NCBI GenBank assembly: GCA_947577025.1
Contig: CANPTO010000004.1
Coordinates: forward strand, 40,859-104,858
Length of the DNA: 64,000 bases
From: an uncultured Clostridiaceae bacterium
Lineage (GTDB): Bacteria > Bacillota > Clostridia > TANB77 > CAG-508
Direction of reading: 5' to 3'
The translations under genes were made by a program, and so were the position numbers. Position 1 is the first letter of the stretch; every line of letters starts with the position of its first letter. Below are positions 49,465 to 59,008 of this stretch, one piece after another. Under the pieces are notes generated by a model. The model saw nothing but the letters and a program-made list of their open reading frames with translations. It made no database searches and was not told the DNA's origin.

Positions 49465-49758
49465 TTATAAATTAGTAGTTACTTTTTCTTGTGGAATTAA
49501 TGGATTATAATTTTCACCGTCAAATACTGCTACTTGTACTGTTTTCGTTAGTATATCTGTATAACTATAGGTAACATTTCTTTGGTTATCTTCATATTTT
49601 ACTACAAATATATTTGGATATGCTTTTTCTATTATAGCCTCTTTTTCAAAGGATTTACTCCTTCCTAGAGATCCTTTTACAATAATTTTCTTTCCTATCA
49701 TATCTCCTATATCTGTCTTTAGATTTGCTATATCACTTCTACAAATCATTTGTATCAC
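49465..49758 (-). CDS. veg: Veg family protein
   Basis: 97 aa; GKKIIVKGSLGRSKSFEKEAII and NVTYSYTDILTKTVQV match Veg (DUF1021), an SH3-like protein affecting biofilm and spore outgrowth in Bacillus. It lies downstream of yabG, as in many Firmicutes. Confidence 0.88.
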   Translation of the reverse strand: MIQMICRSDIANLKTDIGDMIGKKIIVKGSLGRSKSFEKEAIIEKAYPNIFVVKYEDNQRNVTYSYTDILTKTVQVAVFDGENYNPLIPQEKVTTNL

Positions 49759-49954
49759 CTACTCCCTTAAGATAGACTTATTCTATCATAATTATAGTAT
49801 TTTGTCAAAACACATCAAAAAAAGTCAAGGCGTGCAACCTAGTATTTTCAATGTTTTTGTAGTTTTATTACATTTATATTACAATACCATTTCTTTTTTA
49901 TTACATTTGGTGTTATAAGGCTATTTCTTATGTAAGGGCGATTATTGCCTATTA

Positions 49955-50025
49955 GCATAATGAATAATGAATAGTGAATAATGAAAAATGAATAATTATT
50001 CACTATTCATTATTTACTATTATCC
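49955..50025. repeat. AT-rich palindrome TGAATAATGAATAGTGAATAA
   Basis: Arms of TGAATAGTGAATAAT and ATTATTCACTATTCATTA; same sequence type as 28725-28830. It follows the yabG stop and may serve as its terminator. Confidence 0.7.
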
Positions 50026-50875
50026 TCTTTCCCCTACTTCCTATTCCATCTACTCCATCTCTTCCATCTCTTAATTCTTCTTCTATATCTTGTATTGTTA
50101 AATATATATTTTTGTCTGTCATAGCTATTCTTTCTGCTACTATTAATGGATCTATAAAGTCTATCATTATCCTTTTTGGTGATGATGCAAAGTTTGCACC
50201 AGCTAACATTATTGCTTCATAATAACTCTGGCATGCTCCTGCAAATATCGATAATTCCTTTGCTTTTGGATTATTCCATTTCCTTGCTTCAGTTACTGTG
50301 TTTATAAAGTGCCTTGAGTTTCTATAATTATATATATCATTAAAGTTTGTTCCTTTTCGTATCATACCATCATGGCCTGTTAATATTAATATATCTGGGG
50401 TATACCTATCTAATAATTTTTTCACCATTATTGCTTGCTTATTTTCTGGTATATTTTTTACTACTGCATTTAGTCCTAAACTTTTATAATATTTCATAGA
50501 TTTTTCGCTATATCTTCTGTCTCCATCTAAATGCAATATTTTTCCTGTATAGGCTAGTGTATCTCCTCTTTTTTCATTATTTGAAAATGTGAATATGTTA
50601 TTTCTTTTTTTTATATTATATTCTTCATATTTTATACATTTTTCTATTCTATTTAATATTTTCTTTTCTATACCCTTTATTTTACTATTTACAAGCCTTT
50701 TATCCATTAGTTCTAAATCTTCTGGAGGACTGTCTGCTTCTATTCTATCTGTAATTCCTTTTAATATATATATTTCTTTATTATCTATTGTTTTTATTAT
50801 GTTGGTGATTTCAAAAATCACATCTTTATTGTATGAAATTCTCCCTACTAAATCTCCTTTTCTCAATTTTCTCAC
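50003..50875 (-). CDS. yabG: Sporulation protease YabG
   Basis: 290 aa. Cysteine protease that processes coat proteins (and, in C. difficile, the germination proteins). LRKGDLVGRISYNKDVIFEI start, DILILTGHDGM and IFAGACQSYYEAIM (with the likely His and Cys) and GDGRRGxxxIGSRGKR-like tail are family features. Confidence 0.94.
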   Translation of the reverse strand: MRKLRKGDLVGRISYNKDVIFEITNIIKTIDNKEIYILKGITDRIEADSPPEDLELMDKRLVNSKIKGIEKKILNRIEKCIKYEEYNIKKRNNIFTFSNNEKRGDTLAYTGKILHLDGDRRYSEKSMKYYKSLGLNAVVKNIPENKQAIMVKKLLDRYTPDILILTGHDGMIRKGTNFNDIYNYRNSRHFINTVTEARKWNNPKAKELSIFAGACQSYYEAIMLAGANFASSPKRIMIDFIDPLIVAERIAMTDKNIYLTIQDIEEELRDGRDGVDGIGSRGKRIIVNNE

Positions 50876-51121
50876 ATTTATCCCCCCATATATTTAACTA
50901 TTATATGATATGTCGAATAATGTAGAATAGTTACCTAATTTTTTTCTAATTTTTGTCTTGCTTTTATTGTTTTTTTGTGATATTATATATATTGTCTTTT
51001 AATTAAGGCACAATATTTTTAATTATTTAGTAGATCATTTCCTTCTAGACATTTAGTTTTCAGGGTCAATGTTTCAAAAGATTGTTAAATCTAAATTTTC
51101 TAGAAGGAGGTAATATATATT

Positions 51122-51283
51122 ATGGAAGACAAAACTTTAATATGTAAAGATTGTGGTGCTGAATTTGTTTTTACAGCTGGTGAACAAAATTTTTATGCTG
51201 AAAAAGGTTTTACAAACGAACCACAAAGATGCCCAAATTGCAGAAAAGCAAGAAAAGCTCAAAAAAGAAATTATAATAACTAA
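51122..51283 (+). CDS. Small zinc-ribbon protein (53 aa)
   Basis: GAAGGAGG precedes the ATG. CKDCGAEF and CPNCRKAR give two cysteine pairs flanking an FYAEKGF segment, a pattern of widespread short zinc-ribbon proteins in Firmicutes. Basic C-terminus, so nucleic-acid binding is possible. Followed by a terminator. Confidence 0.85.
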   Translation: MEDKTLICKDCGAEFVFTAGEQNFYAEKGFTNEPQRCPNCRKARKAQKRNYNN

Positions 51284-51320
51284 CAAGTTTTAAGGTATTT
51301 TTTCAATTTTGGACAATAAT

Positions 51321-51366
51321 AAAAAAGCTAGTTGAACTATAAAACATTGTTCAATTAGCTTTTTTA
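51321..51366. terminator. Bidirectional terminator
   Basis: AAAAAAGCTA-GTTGAAC / GTTCAA-TTAGCTTTTTT stem between the zinc-ribbon gene and toxN. Confidence 0.88.
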
Positions 51367-51383
51367 TGTACTAGGAATATATA

Positions 51384-51905
51384 TTAATCATTTTGATTCC
51401 ATTCTTTTAATTTCTCTTCTAACAACTTAAAATTAACAGTATTTTTTATATAACCTATGTCCATATTCTTTACTTTTTGTTCATATACCATTTTTGCATA
51501 TTTTATAATTTTTGAACTATTATTATTTATATATCTCAATTCTCCTAGTATTACTTCTTTATACTTTATATCAGTTTCATTTGATATCAAATATGGTTCT
51601 AATTCAGTTATTGGCACAGGAATCATATTACTTATTCTTAAAGTTCCATATAAATAGCCTTTATCATGCATTCTAATTATGGTTTTAGTATCTTTTCTGA
51701 TTATCTTTTTATCATTGTCTATATAATCTGATTTTTTAGGAGATGACATTAGAATATAATAATTAAATCCGTTTACTGTTAGTACAACACCTAAATATTT
51801 TCTTTCATGAGTTCTTATTTCTTCTTTATTATCATAAATTTTGTCATCGAATTTTCTTAAATATTCTATGTATTTGTCACTTATACTATATAAATTTAAT
51901 TTCAT
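51384..51905 (-). CDS. toxN: ToxN/AbiQ-family endoribonuclease, type III toxin
   Basis: 173 aa. Starts with KLNLYSISDKYIEYLRKFDDKI and contains RKYLGVVLTVNGFNYYILMSSPK and SNMIPVPITEL, matching ToxN/AbiQ proteins, which cut mRNA and their own repeat-RNA antitoxin. The Ser-Pro-Lys segment is the active-site region. AGGAGG precedes the ATG. A promoter, short repeat RNA and hairpin lie upstream, as in type III modules. Likely phage defence. Confidence 0.88.
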   Translation of the reverse strand: MKLNLYSISDKYIEYLRKFDDKIYDNKEEIRTHERKYLGVVLTVNGFNYYILMSSPKKSDYIDNDKKIIRKDTKTIIRMHDKGYLYGTLRISNMIPVPITELEPYLISNETDIKYKEVILGELRYINNNSSKIIKYAKMVYEQKVKNMDIGYIKNTVNFKLLEEKLKEWNQND

Positions 51906-51914
51906 TTTGTCCTC

Positions 51915-52014
51915 CTTTTACAAAAATAAGAGAAGAATATCACTTTGGATACCTTCTCATTATTTTAACTTTCTCATTTATAAGGCTGTGAAACACCTTG
52001 ATTTTCTTATATTC
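51915..52014 (-). ncRNA. Putative ToxI antitoxin RNA with terminator-like hairpin
   Basis: The transcript reads AAGGTGTTTCACAGCCTT (about 51990-52007), with GGTG and CCTT able to form the pseudoknot stem typical of ToxI/AntiQ, followed by a hairpin GAGAAG...CTTCTC (51929-51958) that would attenuate read-through into toxN. Only one clear repeat unit is seen, where many ToxI loci have two or more. A second GAAGGT segment occurs in the hairpin. Confidence 0.6.
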
Positions 52015-52044
52015 ATTATACTATCTTTTCGTAATCATTGTCAA
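52015..52044 (-). promoter_or_regulatory. Strong promoter of the ToxI-toxN module
   Basis: Perfect TTGACA and TATAAT separated by 18 bases on the minus strand. Confidence 0.8.
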
Positions 52045-52082
52045 GATTTTATATAACAAATATATTATATTTTATGTAGATT

Positions 52083-55000
52083 TTACTTAAATAATTCCAT
52101 TATATCTTCTTTAGAAAGTTTATTTATAAATGTTTCATTTGTTGATAACATATTGTCTATTAGTTTCGCTTTCTTTTGTTGCAAGTCGTATATTTTTTCT
52201 TCTATTGAATTTTTTGTTATTAGTTTGTATACTTGAACATTTTTCTTTTGACCTATTCTGTATGTTCTGTCTGTTGCTTGGTTTTCGGCTGATATGTTCC
52301 ACCATGGGTCATAGTGTATTACCATGTCTGCTCCTATTAAGTTTAATCCTGTTCCTCCTGCTTTTAGTGATATTAGGAACACTTTTATTTCGTCATTTTC
52401 ATTAAATTCATCTACTAGTTTTATTCTTTCTCCTACTTTTGTTGCTCCTGTTAATTTAAAGTATTTTATATTTTGCTCTTTTAGGCTTTTTTCTATTATA
52501 TCAAACATTCCTGTGTATCCTGAAAATAATAGTATTTTATGCCCCGCTTCTATCGCATCTTTTATAAGCTCTGTACATTGGTTTAATTTACTGCTTTCTC
52601 CCTTGTAGTTTTCTATAAACAAACTAGGGTGACAACATATTTGCCTTAACCTCATTAAAAGTGCTAATATTTTTATTTGGCTTTTTTCAAAACCATTTTC
52701 ATTTATTTCATTCATTGCTTCTTGTTTTGCATTTTGCAAATATGACATATATATTTTTTGTTGTTCATCATGCATTTCGTTATTTAATACTGTTATTGTT
52801 TTGTCTGGAAGTTCTGTTAGTACTTCACTTTTTATTCTTCTTAATACAAATGGCTCTATTAGCATTTTTAGTTTTTTCATTTGCTCATTATCTTCATCTC
52901 TTACTATTGGCATTTCATAGTTTTCTTTAAATTTTTTATAGCTAAATAGATATCCTGGCATTATATAATCAAATATTGACCATAATTCTGAAAGTGAGTT
53001 TTCTATTGGTGTTCCTGTTAGTGCATACCTCGTTTCGGCATTTATCTTTTTTATTGCTTTTGCATTTTGTGTATTATTGTTTTTTATATATTGTGCTTCA
53101 TCTGCTATTATATATTTGAATTCATAATTTAATTCTTCATATAGTTCTATATCTCTTTTTAATAAGTCATATGATGTTATGACTATGTTATATTTTGGTA
53201 TGCTTTTTATTTGCTCTTTTCTTTCACTTAGACTCCCTCTTATTACTATTGATTGCATACTTTTCGCAAATTTATTTACTTCGTTTTCCCAGTTTAGCGT
53301 AAGTGAACTTGGACATACTACTATACTTGGCTTTGGATTATTTTCCTCTTGTACATATGAAAGTACTACTGCTATTAATTGAAGGGTTTTTCCAAGTCCC
53401 ATGTCATCTGCTAAAATTCCTCCAAATTTGTATTCATCTAATACTTTTAGCCATTCATATCCTACTTTTTGGTATGCTCTTAAATCTGCATTTAAGTTTT
53501 TTGGAAGTTCTATGCTTCCACTTATCTCTCTTTCTTCTATTTTATTTACTAAATTTTTATATTCATCATTTTTTATTATAGATGTGTTTTTTACATTTTG
53601 AAGTAACCTGTCTAAATACATACTTCTATATACTGGAAGGCGTAACTCTCCTTTTTCTATTTGGCTATAATCTATATCTATACTTTCTGTTATTCCATCT
53701 ATAAAGTCAATTGTTTCGTTTTCTTCTAATTTTATAAAGCTTCCATCTTTTAGCCTATGATACTTTCTCTTTAATTTATATTTTGCCATAATATCTTTTA
53801 GTTCTTTTATATCAAAGTCTAGGTTTTCAAAGTCTACTTTTAATAAATTATTTTCTATTCGTACTCCTAATGTTCCTACTTTTGGCTGTCTTATTTCTTT
53901 TTGTTTGAAGTTTTCGGTAGCTAATACTTCAAATTTTTGCATATATTCTTCTACCTCAGTTTCTAAAAAGTTATATATCGCTTCTTCATTTACAAGTATT
54001 AGTCTTGCATTTTGTACATCTAGCATAAAACCATCTTTTCTAAATAACTCTAGTACTTCATCTTCTTTTGATATATCTCTTGCTACTTGTATTTCTGTCT
54101 CTAATAATGGGTTAAATTCTTCCACGCCATATACAAATTTTATATCTGCTGTTATATAATTTCTATTATCATAGTCTAAGTATACTTTTACATATAACTC
54201 TTGTGGAATATATTTTTCTATTTCTTCTTCATTTAACTTTTCTAAGTCCATACTCTTTTTTACTTTTGGAAATACTAGTGAAAAAAGTTCTGGTAAGTCT
54301 TGCTTTGGAAATGTTATTTGCGTTTGGAAGTTTGCTCTAAATATTTGTAATAGTTTTAGTTCGTTTTCTTTAAATTCTTTTGTACATTTATATAGTATAT
54401 TATCCATTAAAAGATAGCAAAAATCTCTTCCTTTAATTATTTCATATTCATATATATCTATATTAGGGTACATTTTATATTCATTTTTTTCTACTTCTTC
54501 TACATAGAATTTTACTTCTGGATTCTCATCGCTTATAAATAGACTTGAGCCAATTCCATCTTTTTCCCATATTATACTTTTTCCTTTAAATACTTCGTAT
54601 AACTCATCTATTCCAGAATTTGATATTGTTATATACCTATCATTTAAAGTACTTCCATAATATGAATAACTATTCCTTACTTCATTTGCGTATTTTATTA
54701 TTTCGGCATATTTTAAAACATATTGTAATATTGGAAGTGAGTTTTGCTCAAATGCTTCTTTTGTATGTTTAAATGCAAGCTTTGCTCCATAGATGTAATA
54801 TTCTTCGTTTATCATTCTATCATAAAACTCTGGAAGACTTTTTAATACATACATACTTTTATTTCCTATTTTTAGCTCCATTTTTAGGCTTTTATTATAT
54901 GAGTTATATATTAATTTAGGCTCTAATTTTATAGTGTGTGCAATTATTTGATTGTTTGTATTTTGTTTTTCGTCATAGTTTGCATGATGAAATTCGTTTA

Positions 55001-55415
55001 TTAATTGTTTGAAGGCTCTGTATTTTTCATTATGCCTATTTTGGTCAAAAGTTTTATATATTGATATATCTGTATCTTTAGAATTTTTATCTGGTGCAAA
55101 AATTCTAATATAGTCGCTATTTTGATTAAATTCCATTATACTTGCTAATATATGTTTACAGGTAACAAAATTTTGATTATAATCTACACAATCACAATCA
55201 GTCTCTTCTATTTCTCCATCAGCTACTTTTATATATACATCATAATCATCTACATTACCTAATACATGAGAGCGAATTTCAAAATTGCTTTGGTTATCAT
55301 ATACTACTTTTTTTATTTTTACCTTTTTCTTCTTTACATATTCCCTTGCTCTTTCTACTCTTGCATTTCCAGCGTCATCATACAATTCTTCTATTATATC
55401 AGGATTTACTACCAT
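52083..55415 (-). CDS. SWIM zinc-finger SNF2-family helicase
   Basis: 1110 aa. The N-terminal SWIM finger (CDCVDYN...CKH, about residues 75-95) is followed by a long middle region and a C-terminal Swi2/Snf2 ATPase with GILADDMGLGKTLQ, DEAQYIKN and TDRTYRIGQKKNVQVYKL. Bacterial members remodel nucleoprotein complexes or act near RNA polymerase; exact role unknown. No in-frame CGG in 3.3 kb. Confidence 0.93.
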   Translation of the reverse strand: MVVNPDIIEELYDDAGNARVERAREYVKKKKVKIKKVVYDNQSNFEIRSHVLGNVDDYDVYIKVADGEIEETDCDCVDYNQNFVTCKHILASIMEFNQNSDYIRIFAPDKNSKDTDISIYKTFDQNRHNEKYRAFKQLINEFHHANYDEKQNTNNQIIAHTIKLEPKLIYNSYNKSLKMELKIGNKSMYVLKSLPEFYDRMINEEYYIYGAKLAFKHTKEAFEQNSLPILQYVLKYAEIIKYANEVRNSYSYYGSTLNDRYITISNSGIDELYEVFKGKSIIWEKDGIGSSLFISDENPEVKFYVEEVEKNEYKMYPNIDIYEYEIIKGRDFCYLLMDNILYKCTKEFKENELKLLQIFRANFQTQITFPKQDLPELFSLVFPKVKKSMDLEKLNEEEIEKYIPQELYVKVYLDYDNRNYITADIKFVYGVEEFNPLLETEIQVARDISKEDEVLELFRKDGFMLDVQNARLILVNEEAIYNFLETEVEEYMQKFEVLATENFKQKEIRQPKVGTLGVRIENNLLKVDFENLDFDIKELKDIMAKYKLKRKYHRLKDGSFIKLEENETIDFIDGITESIDIDYSQIEKGELRLPVYRSMYLDRLLQNVKNTSIIKNDEYKNLVNKIEEREISGSIELPKNLNADLRAYQKVGYEWLKVLDEYKFGGILADDMGLGKTLQLIAVVLSYVQEENNPKPSIVVCPSSLTLNWENEVNKFAKSMQSIVIRGSLSERKEQIKSIPKYNIVITSYDLLKRDIELYEELNYEFKYIIADEAQYIKNNNTQNAKAIKKINAETRYALTGTPIENSLSELWSIFDYIMPGYLFSYKKFKENYEMPIVRDEDNEQMKKLKMLIEPFVLRRIKSEVLTELPDKTITVLNNEMHDEQQKIYMSYLQNAKQEAMNEINENGFEKSQIKILALLMRLRQICCHPSLFIENYKGESSKLNQCTELIKDAIEAGHKILLFSGYTGMFDIIEKSLKEQNIKYFKLTGATKVGERIKLVDEFNENDEIKVFLISLKAGGTGLNLIGADMVIHYDPWWNISAENQATDRTYRIGQKKNVQVYKLITKNSIEEKIYDLQQKKAKLIDNMLSTNETFINKLSKEDIMELFK

Positions 55416-55662
55416 TTTATTCTCCTATTTTTCGTTTTTTCTAGTGATTTATTATATATCATTTTAGGGTATATTTCAAGTTAAAAACGAGTAAAAACAT
55501 ATAAAAAATTAGAAGTTAAAATGTCGCAAATATTAATATACATAAAAATTTCATTAAGTTCTGTTGGATTTCTATTTATTTTTACATTTAGTTATAAACT
55601 ATACGACTATAATTATATTCTAATATGTGAGAACAGAAAAAATATTTCAATATATACTTAAA
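55416..55662. other. AT-rich spacer upstream of the SNF2 gene
   Basis: No ORF or clear repeat beyond a short GAAGTTAAAA segment. It must hold the SNF2 promoter on the minus strand, but I cannot pick one with confidence. Confidence 0.4.
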
Positions 55663-55716
55663 AGGGCGTAATTCGGTAAATCCTTTTAGGTATTCCTTAC
55701 CGATTAAGCCCCTACA
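55663..55716. repeat. GGGCGTAATTCGGTAAAT hairpin repeat (copy 2)
   Basis: AAGGGCGTAATTCGGTAAAT, then AGGTATTCCTTACCGATTAA and GCCCCTACATT. The same element as 30521-30580 with compensating changes in the arms. Confidence 0.85.
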
Positions 55717-55723
55717 TTAATTT

Positions 55724-57808
55724 TTATTTACTTTTTTTATTACTTTTTGTCGTCTTTCTTTTTGTAGTTTTCTTCTTAGGCACTTTAGCTTTCTTCTCTT
55801 CTACTTCTATCGCTTCTTTTGGCTCCCATTTTTCTCCCACTTGTGGTTTATTCCATGAAATGTAGTTACAACTTGCTGGGTTATTTTCGCATATGTAATA
55901 GTTTCTTTTTCTTTTTGTTTTTCGTACTTGTACTACTCCCCCACATACTGGGCATGGTACATCTATTGTTTCTATTATTGGTTTTGCGTTTTTACATTCT
56001 GGGTAACCTGGGCATGCTAAGAATTTGCCGTATCTTCCATATTTATATACCATCATTCTTCCACATTTTTCACACTCAACGTCACTTACTTCGTCTTCTA
56101 GTTTTACATGTTCTAGCTCTTTTTCTACTTTTTCTAATGTTACTTTAAATGGTGTATAGAATTCTTGTATTGTTTTTTTCCATGGTTGCTTTCCATCTGC
56201 AATTTCGTCAAACTCTTCTTCTATTTTTGCTGTAAATTCCACATTTACTATATCTCCAAAGTTTTCTATTAATAGTTTGTTTACTACTCTTCCTAGTTCT
56301 GTTGGTTTTAACTGTTTTTGCTCTTTTTCTATGTATCTTCTTTCTAATATTGTTGTTATTGTTGGTGAATAGGTACTTGGTCTTCCTATTTTCTTTTCTT
56401 CTAAGGCTTTTACTAGGCTTGCTTCTGTATACCTTGGTGGTGGCTCTGTAAAGCTTTGTTTTGGCTCTATTTTCTTTTCTTTTAAAGTTTCACCTACTTC
56501 AAGTTCTGGTATTGTTATGTCTTTTTCATCTTTTTTATTGTCTTCAGATTCTACATATAATATCATGAAACCTTTGAATTTTAGTGTTTGACCATTTGCT
56601 TTAAAGTCATAGTTATTTACTTTTATATTTACTGCTACTGTATCATATACTGCTGCTGACATTTGGCTTGCTATAAACCTATTATAAATTAGTTTGTATA
56701 GCTTATATTGGTCGGTTGTTAATGAATCTTTTATTTTTTCTGGTTCTAATTCTACATATGTAGGACGTATACCTTCGTGAGCATCTTGTGCATCTTTATT
56801 GGTTTTATAGTATCTATTTTCATAGTAATTTTCGCCATACTCACCTACTATATGTTTTTTTGCTGCATTTCTTGCTTCTTCTGAAATTCTTGTAGAGTCT
56901 GTTCTCATATATGTAATTAAACCTACTTCTCCTTTTTCTGGTACTTTTACACCTTCATATAGCCCTTGTGCTACACTCATTGTTTTCTTTAGTGTAAAAC
57001 CTAATTTTCTTGATGCTTCTTGTTGCATTGTACTTGTTGTAAATGGTGGTGCTGGTGTTCTTTTTCTTTCACTTTTCTTTATATCGTTTACTATGTATTT
57101 TCCGTTTTTTATATCTGATAGTATTTTATTTACTTCTTCTTCTGAGTGTATTTCTTGTTTTTTTCCTTCTTTTCCGTAAAAGTGTGCTTCTAATGTTTTT
57201 TTGTTTTTTTCTTCTAATAATGTAGCATATATATTCCAGTATTCTTCTGGTATGAATTTTTCTATTTCTTCTTCTCTGTCTACTATTAGTTTTACTGCTA
57301 CTGATTGCACTCTTCCTGCTGACAAGCCTCTTTTTACTTTTTTCCATAGTAGTGGACTTATTTTGTAACCTACTATTCTGTCTAAAACTCTACGTGCTTG
57401 TTGTGCATCTGTTAAGTTCATATCTATTTTACGTGGTTTTTTTATGCTTTCTTGTACTGTTTCTTTTGTTATTTCGTTAAATGTTACCCTACATATACTG
57501 TCTTCTGGTATATTTAGTATATGCGCTAAATGCCACGCTATTGCTTCTCCTTCACGGTCAGGGTCAGTTGCAAGGTACACTTTTTTTGCTTGGCTTGCAT
57601 CTTTTTTTAAAGATTTTATTAAATCTCCTTTTCCTCTGATATTTATATATTCTGGTTCAAAATTATTTTCTAAATCTACACCTAGCTTTGACTTTGGTAA
57701 ATCACGTATATGTCCCATTGAAGCAACTACTTTTGTACTTCCTCCTAGAAACTTCTTTATTGTATTGGCTTTTGCTGGTGATTCCACTATAATTAATTTA
57801 TCTGCCAT
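55724..57808 (-). CDS. topA: DNA topoisomerase I
   Basis: 694 aa. Toprim domain LIIVESPAKANTIKKFLGG, DPDREGEAIAWHL, and active-site tyrosine in TYMRTDSTRIS. C-terminal zinc finger CEKCGRMMVYKYGRYGKFLAC and a second CPVCG, then a very Lys-rich tail. Relaxes negative supercoils. TACGGA and AACGGA occur only with C in third codon position. Confidence 0.97.
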   Translation of the reverse strand: MADKLIIVESPAKANTIKKFLGGSTKVVASMGHIRDLPKSKLGVDLENNFEPEYINIRGKGDLIKSLKKDASQAKKVYLATDPDREGEAIAWHLAHILNIPEDSICRVTFNEITKETVQESIKKPRKIDMNLTDAQQARRVLDRIVGYKISPLLWKKVKRGLSAGRVQSVAVKLIVDREEEIEKFIPEEYWNIYATLLEEKNKKTLEAHFYGKEGKKQEIHSEEEVNKILSDIKNGKYIVNDIKKSERKRTPAPPFTTSTMQQEASRKLGFTLKKTMSVAQGLYEGVKVPEKGEVGLITYMRTDSTRISEEARNAAKKHIVGEYGENYYENRYYKTNKDAQDAHEGIRPTYVELEPEKIKDSLTTDQYKLYKLIYNRFIASQMSAAVYDTVAVNIKVNNYDFKANGQTLKFKGFMILYVESEDNKKDEKDITIPELEVGETLKEKKIEPKQSFTEPPPRYTEASLVKALEEKKIGRPSTYSPTITTILERRYIEKEQKQLKPTELGRVVNKLLIENFGDIVNVEFTAKIEEEFDEIADGKQPWKKTIQEFYTPFKVTLEKVEKELEHVKLEDEVSDVECEKCGRMMVYKYGRYGKFLACPGYPECKNAKPIIETIDVPCPVCGGVVQVRKTKRKRNYYICENNPASCNYISWNKPQVGEKWEPKEAIEVEEKKAKVPKKKTTKRKTTKSNKKSK

Positions 57809-57931
57809 TTACATTTTCTCCTTTTTTATCTTATTTAACTATTTTATTTTAAAGTATTTTACTAGTTTTTGCAATAGTTTTGGTAATTTTTCACATTTTT
57901 AATTATATATATTTTTATACACAAAAATATT

Positions 57932-57956
57932 CCCTCAAAGTTATTAACTTTGAGGG
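57932..57956 (-). terminator. Hairpin CCCTCAAAGTT / AACTTTGAGGG
   Basis: Followed on the minus strand by AATATTTTTG; it lies upstream of topA. Confidence 0.7.
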
Positions 57957-58065
57957 GTAGTTCTTATTTAGAAAACTCTCTGTGCAATTCTTAAAGCTTC
58001 GTACTCTCCTTTAAGAATTGCACTAATTCCACAGCTGTAAATTAGTAAATTATACGTACTCTGTT

Positions 58066-58271
58066 TACCACAATGTCAGCTTTCATTCCAGCTATTACTC
58101 TTCGTCTTTTCTTTTTTGCATACCTCTAGTATTGATTTTCATAGCAATAGCAGTTGTTTTTATTGTTGTATTTCTTGTAGTTGTGATTATATTCTTCTTG
58201 GTCGCAATGATTGCTCGACTTTTCCGCAAAGATATTGTTGGATGGTTGCAAGAGCGAATGCAACAAAAATA
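58066..58271 (+). pseudogene. Possible small membrane protein, frame unclear
   Basis: A strongly hydrophobic stretch (VLIFIAIAVVFIVVFLVVV...) ends in RKDIVGWLQERMQQK and a TAG, and a terminator follows, which supports a plus-strand gene. An ATG at 58075 (MSAFIPAITLRLFFF) is in another frame, with a run of six T between. Either a one-base slip broke it or the true start is non-standard. No ribosome-binding site is evident. Not a CGG site. Confidence 0.35.
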
Positions 58272-58315
58272 GTCCAATGAAAACGACATATGCTAAGATA
58301 ATAATCAATTATTTA

Positions 58316-58355
58316 AAAACAGTGGATAGTTTACTAAAATTATCTACTGTTTTTT
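58316..58355 (+). terminator. Intrinsic terminator
   Basis: AAAACAGTGGATA / TATCTACTGTTTT stem with G-T pairs and T run. Confidence 0.75.
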
Positions 58356-58420
58356 CTATACTTCTTCTATTCTATAAGCAATTTTTTCGTTAAAACCTAT
58401 ATATTTTAGTAATTTTCTTT

Positions 58421-58696
58421 TTATAAATTGACTTTACTATGTATTATGGTTTTTATTATAACTATTTCTTCTCGGATTTCATAAAAGATTAAAAATTTTT
58501 TATATGTAATAAATCTTAGTATTTGATCATATTTTTTTCCAATACGTGGGAAACTTTTTAGGATTAAAATTTTATTGATTAAATTATTAATAGTTTTTTT
58601 AGCAATAGTCGCATTTTTAAGTTCATATTTTATATAATATTCTATTTGATAAAGATCTTCTCTTGCTCTTTTAGTAACATATATTTCGTAGTCTAT
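58421..58696 (-). CDS. RelE/ParE-family toxin, apparent ATA start (91 aa)
   Basis: Reads DYEIYVTKRAREDLYQIEYYI, then FPRIGKKYDQILRFITYKKFLIFYEI and a terminal HSKVNL, the ParE pattern. The frame opens only seven codons before an ATA and contains no ATG, GTG or TTG before the conserved start, so ATA at 58696 is the likely initiator, preceded by AGAAAGAAG. The gene overlaps the antitoxin by 26 bases, so translation is probably coupled. Confidence 0.75.
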   Translation of the reverse strand: MDYEIYVTKRAREDLYQIEYYIKYELKNATIAKKTINNLINKILILKSFPRIGKKYDQILRFITYKKFLIFYEIREEIVIIKTIIHSKVNL

Positions 58697-58844
58697 ATTC
58701 TTTTTCTTCTTTCTCTAGTCTTAATAATATTTCTTTTGCTATTTCATCAAATGAATATAATGTATTTCCATTTTGTGCTTGTTGTTCTTCAACTTCTGCT
58801 AATATTCTATTAATTTCTTTTTTATTTGTTTCAGTGAATTTCAT
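58671..58844 (-). CDS. Antitoxin of the ParE-type module (57 aa)
   Basis: MKFTETNKKEINRILAEVEE start and a helical Glu/Lys-rich body with FDEIAKEILLRLEKEEKE. First gene of a two-gene module, overlapping the toxin. AAGGAG lies 9 bases before the ATG. Family not assigned beyond context. Confidence 0.7.
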   Translation of the reverse strand: MKFTETNKKEINRILAEVEEQQAQNGNTLYSFDEIAKEILLRLEKEEKEYRLRNICY

Positions 58845-59008
58845 ATTTTAGTTCTCCTTTGCTTTTATTATTCTATATTTTTATTTGCATTATGTCAATA
58901 GTTTTAAATGTTTTTTCAAAAAATATTTTCGACAAAATTTTTTAATCTATTTACACATATGTCAACTTATGTTATATTTTAAAAGATAATTAATTTAAGG
59001 GGCAAATT

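Noticed and set aside
58095..58308. Minus-strand ORFs over the small membrane peptide
   Set aside because: Composition (Asn/Lys/Thr runs) is that of an antisense frame; the plus strand has the hydrophobic segment and a terminator.
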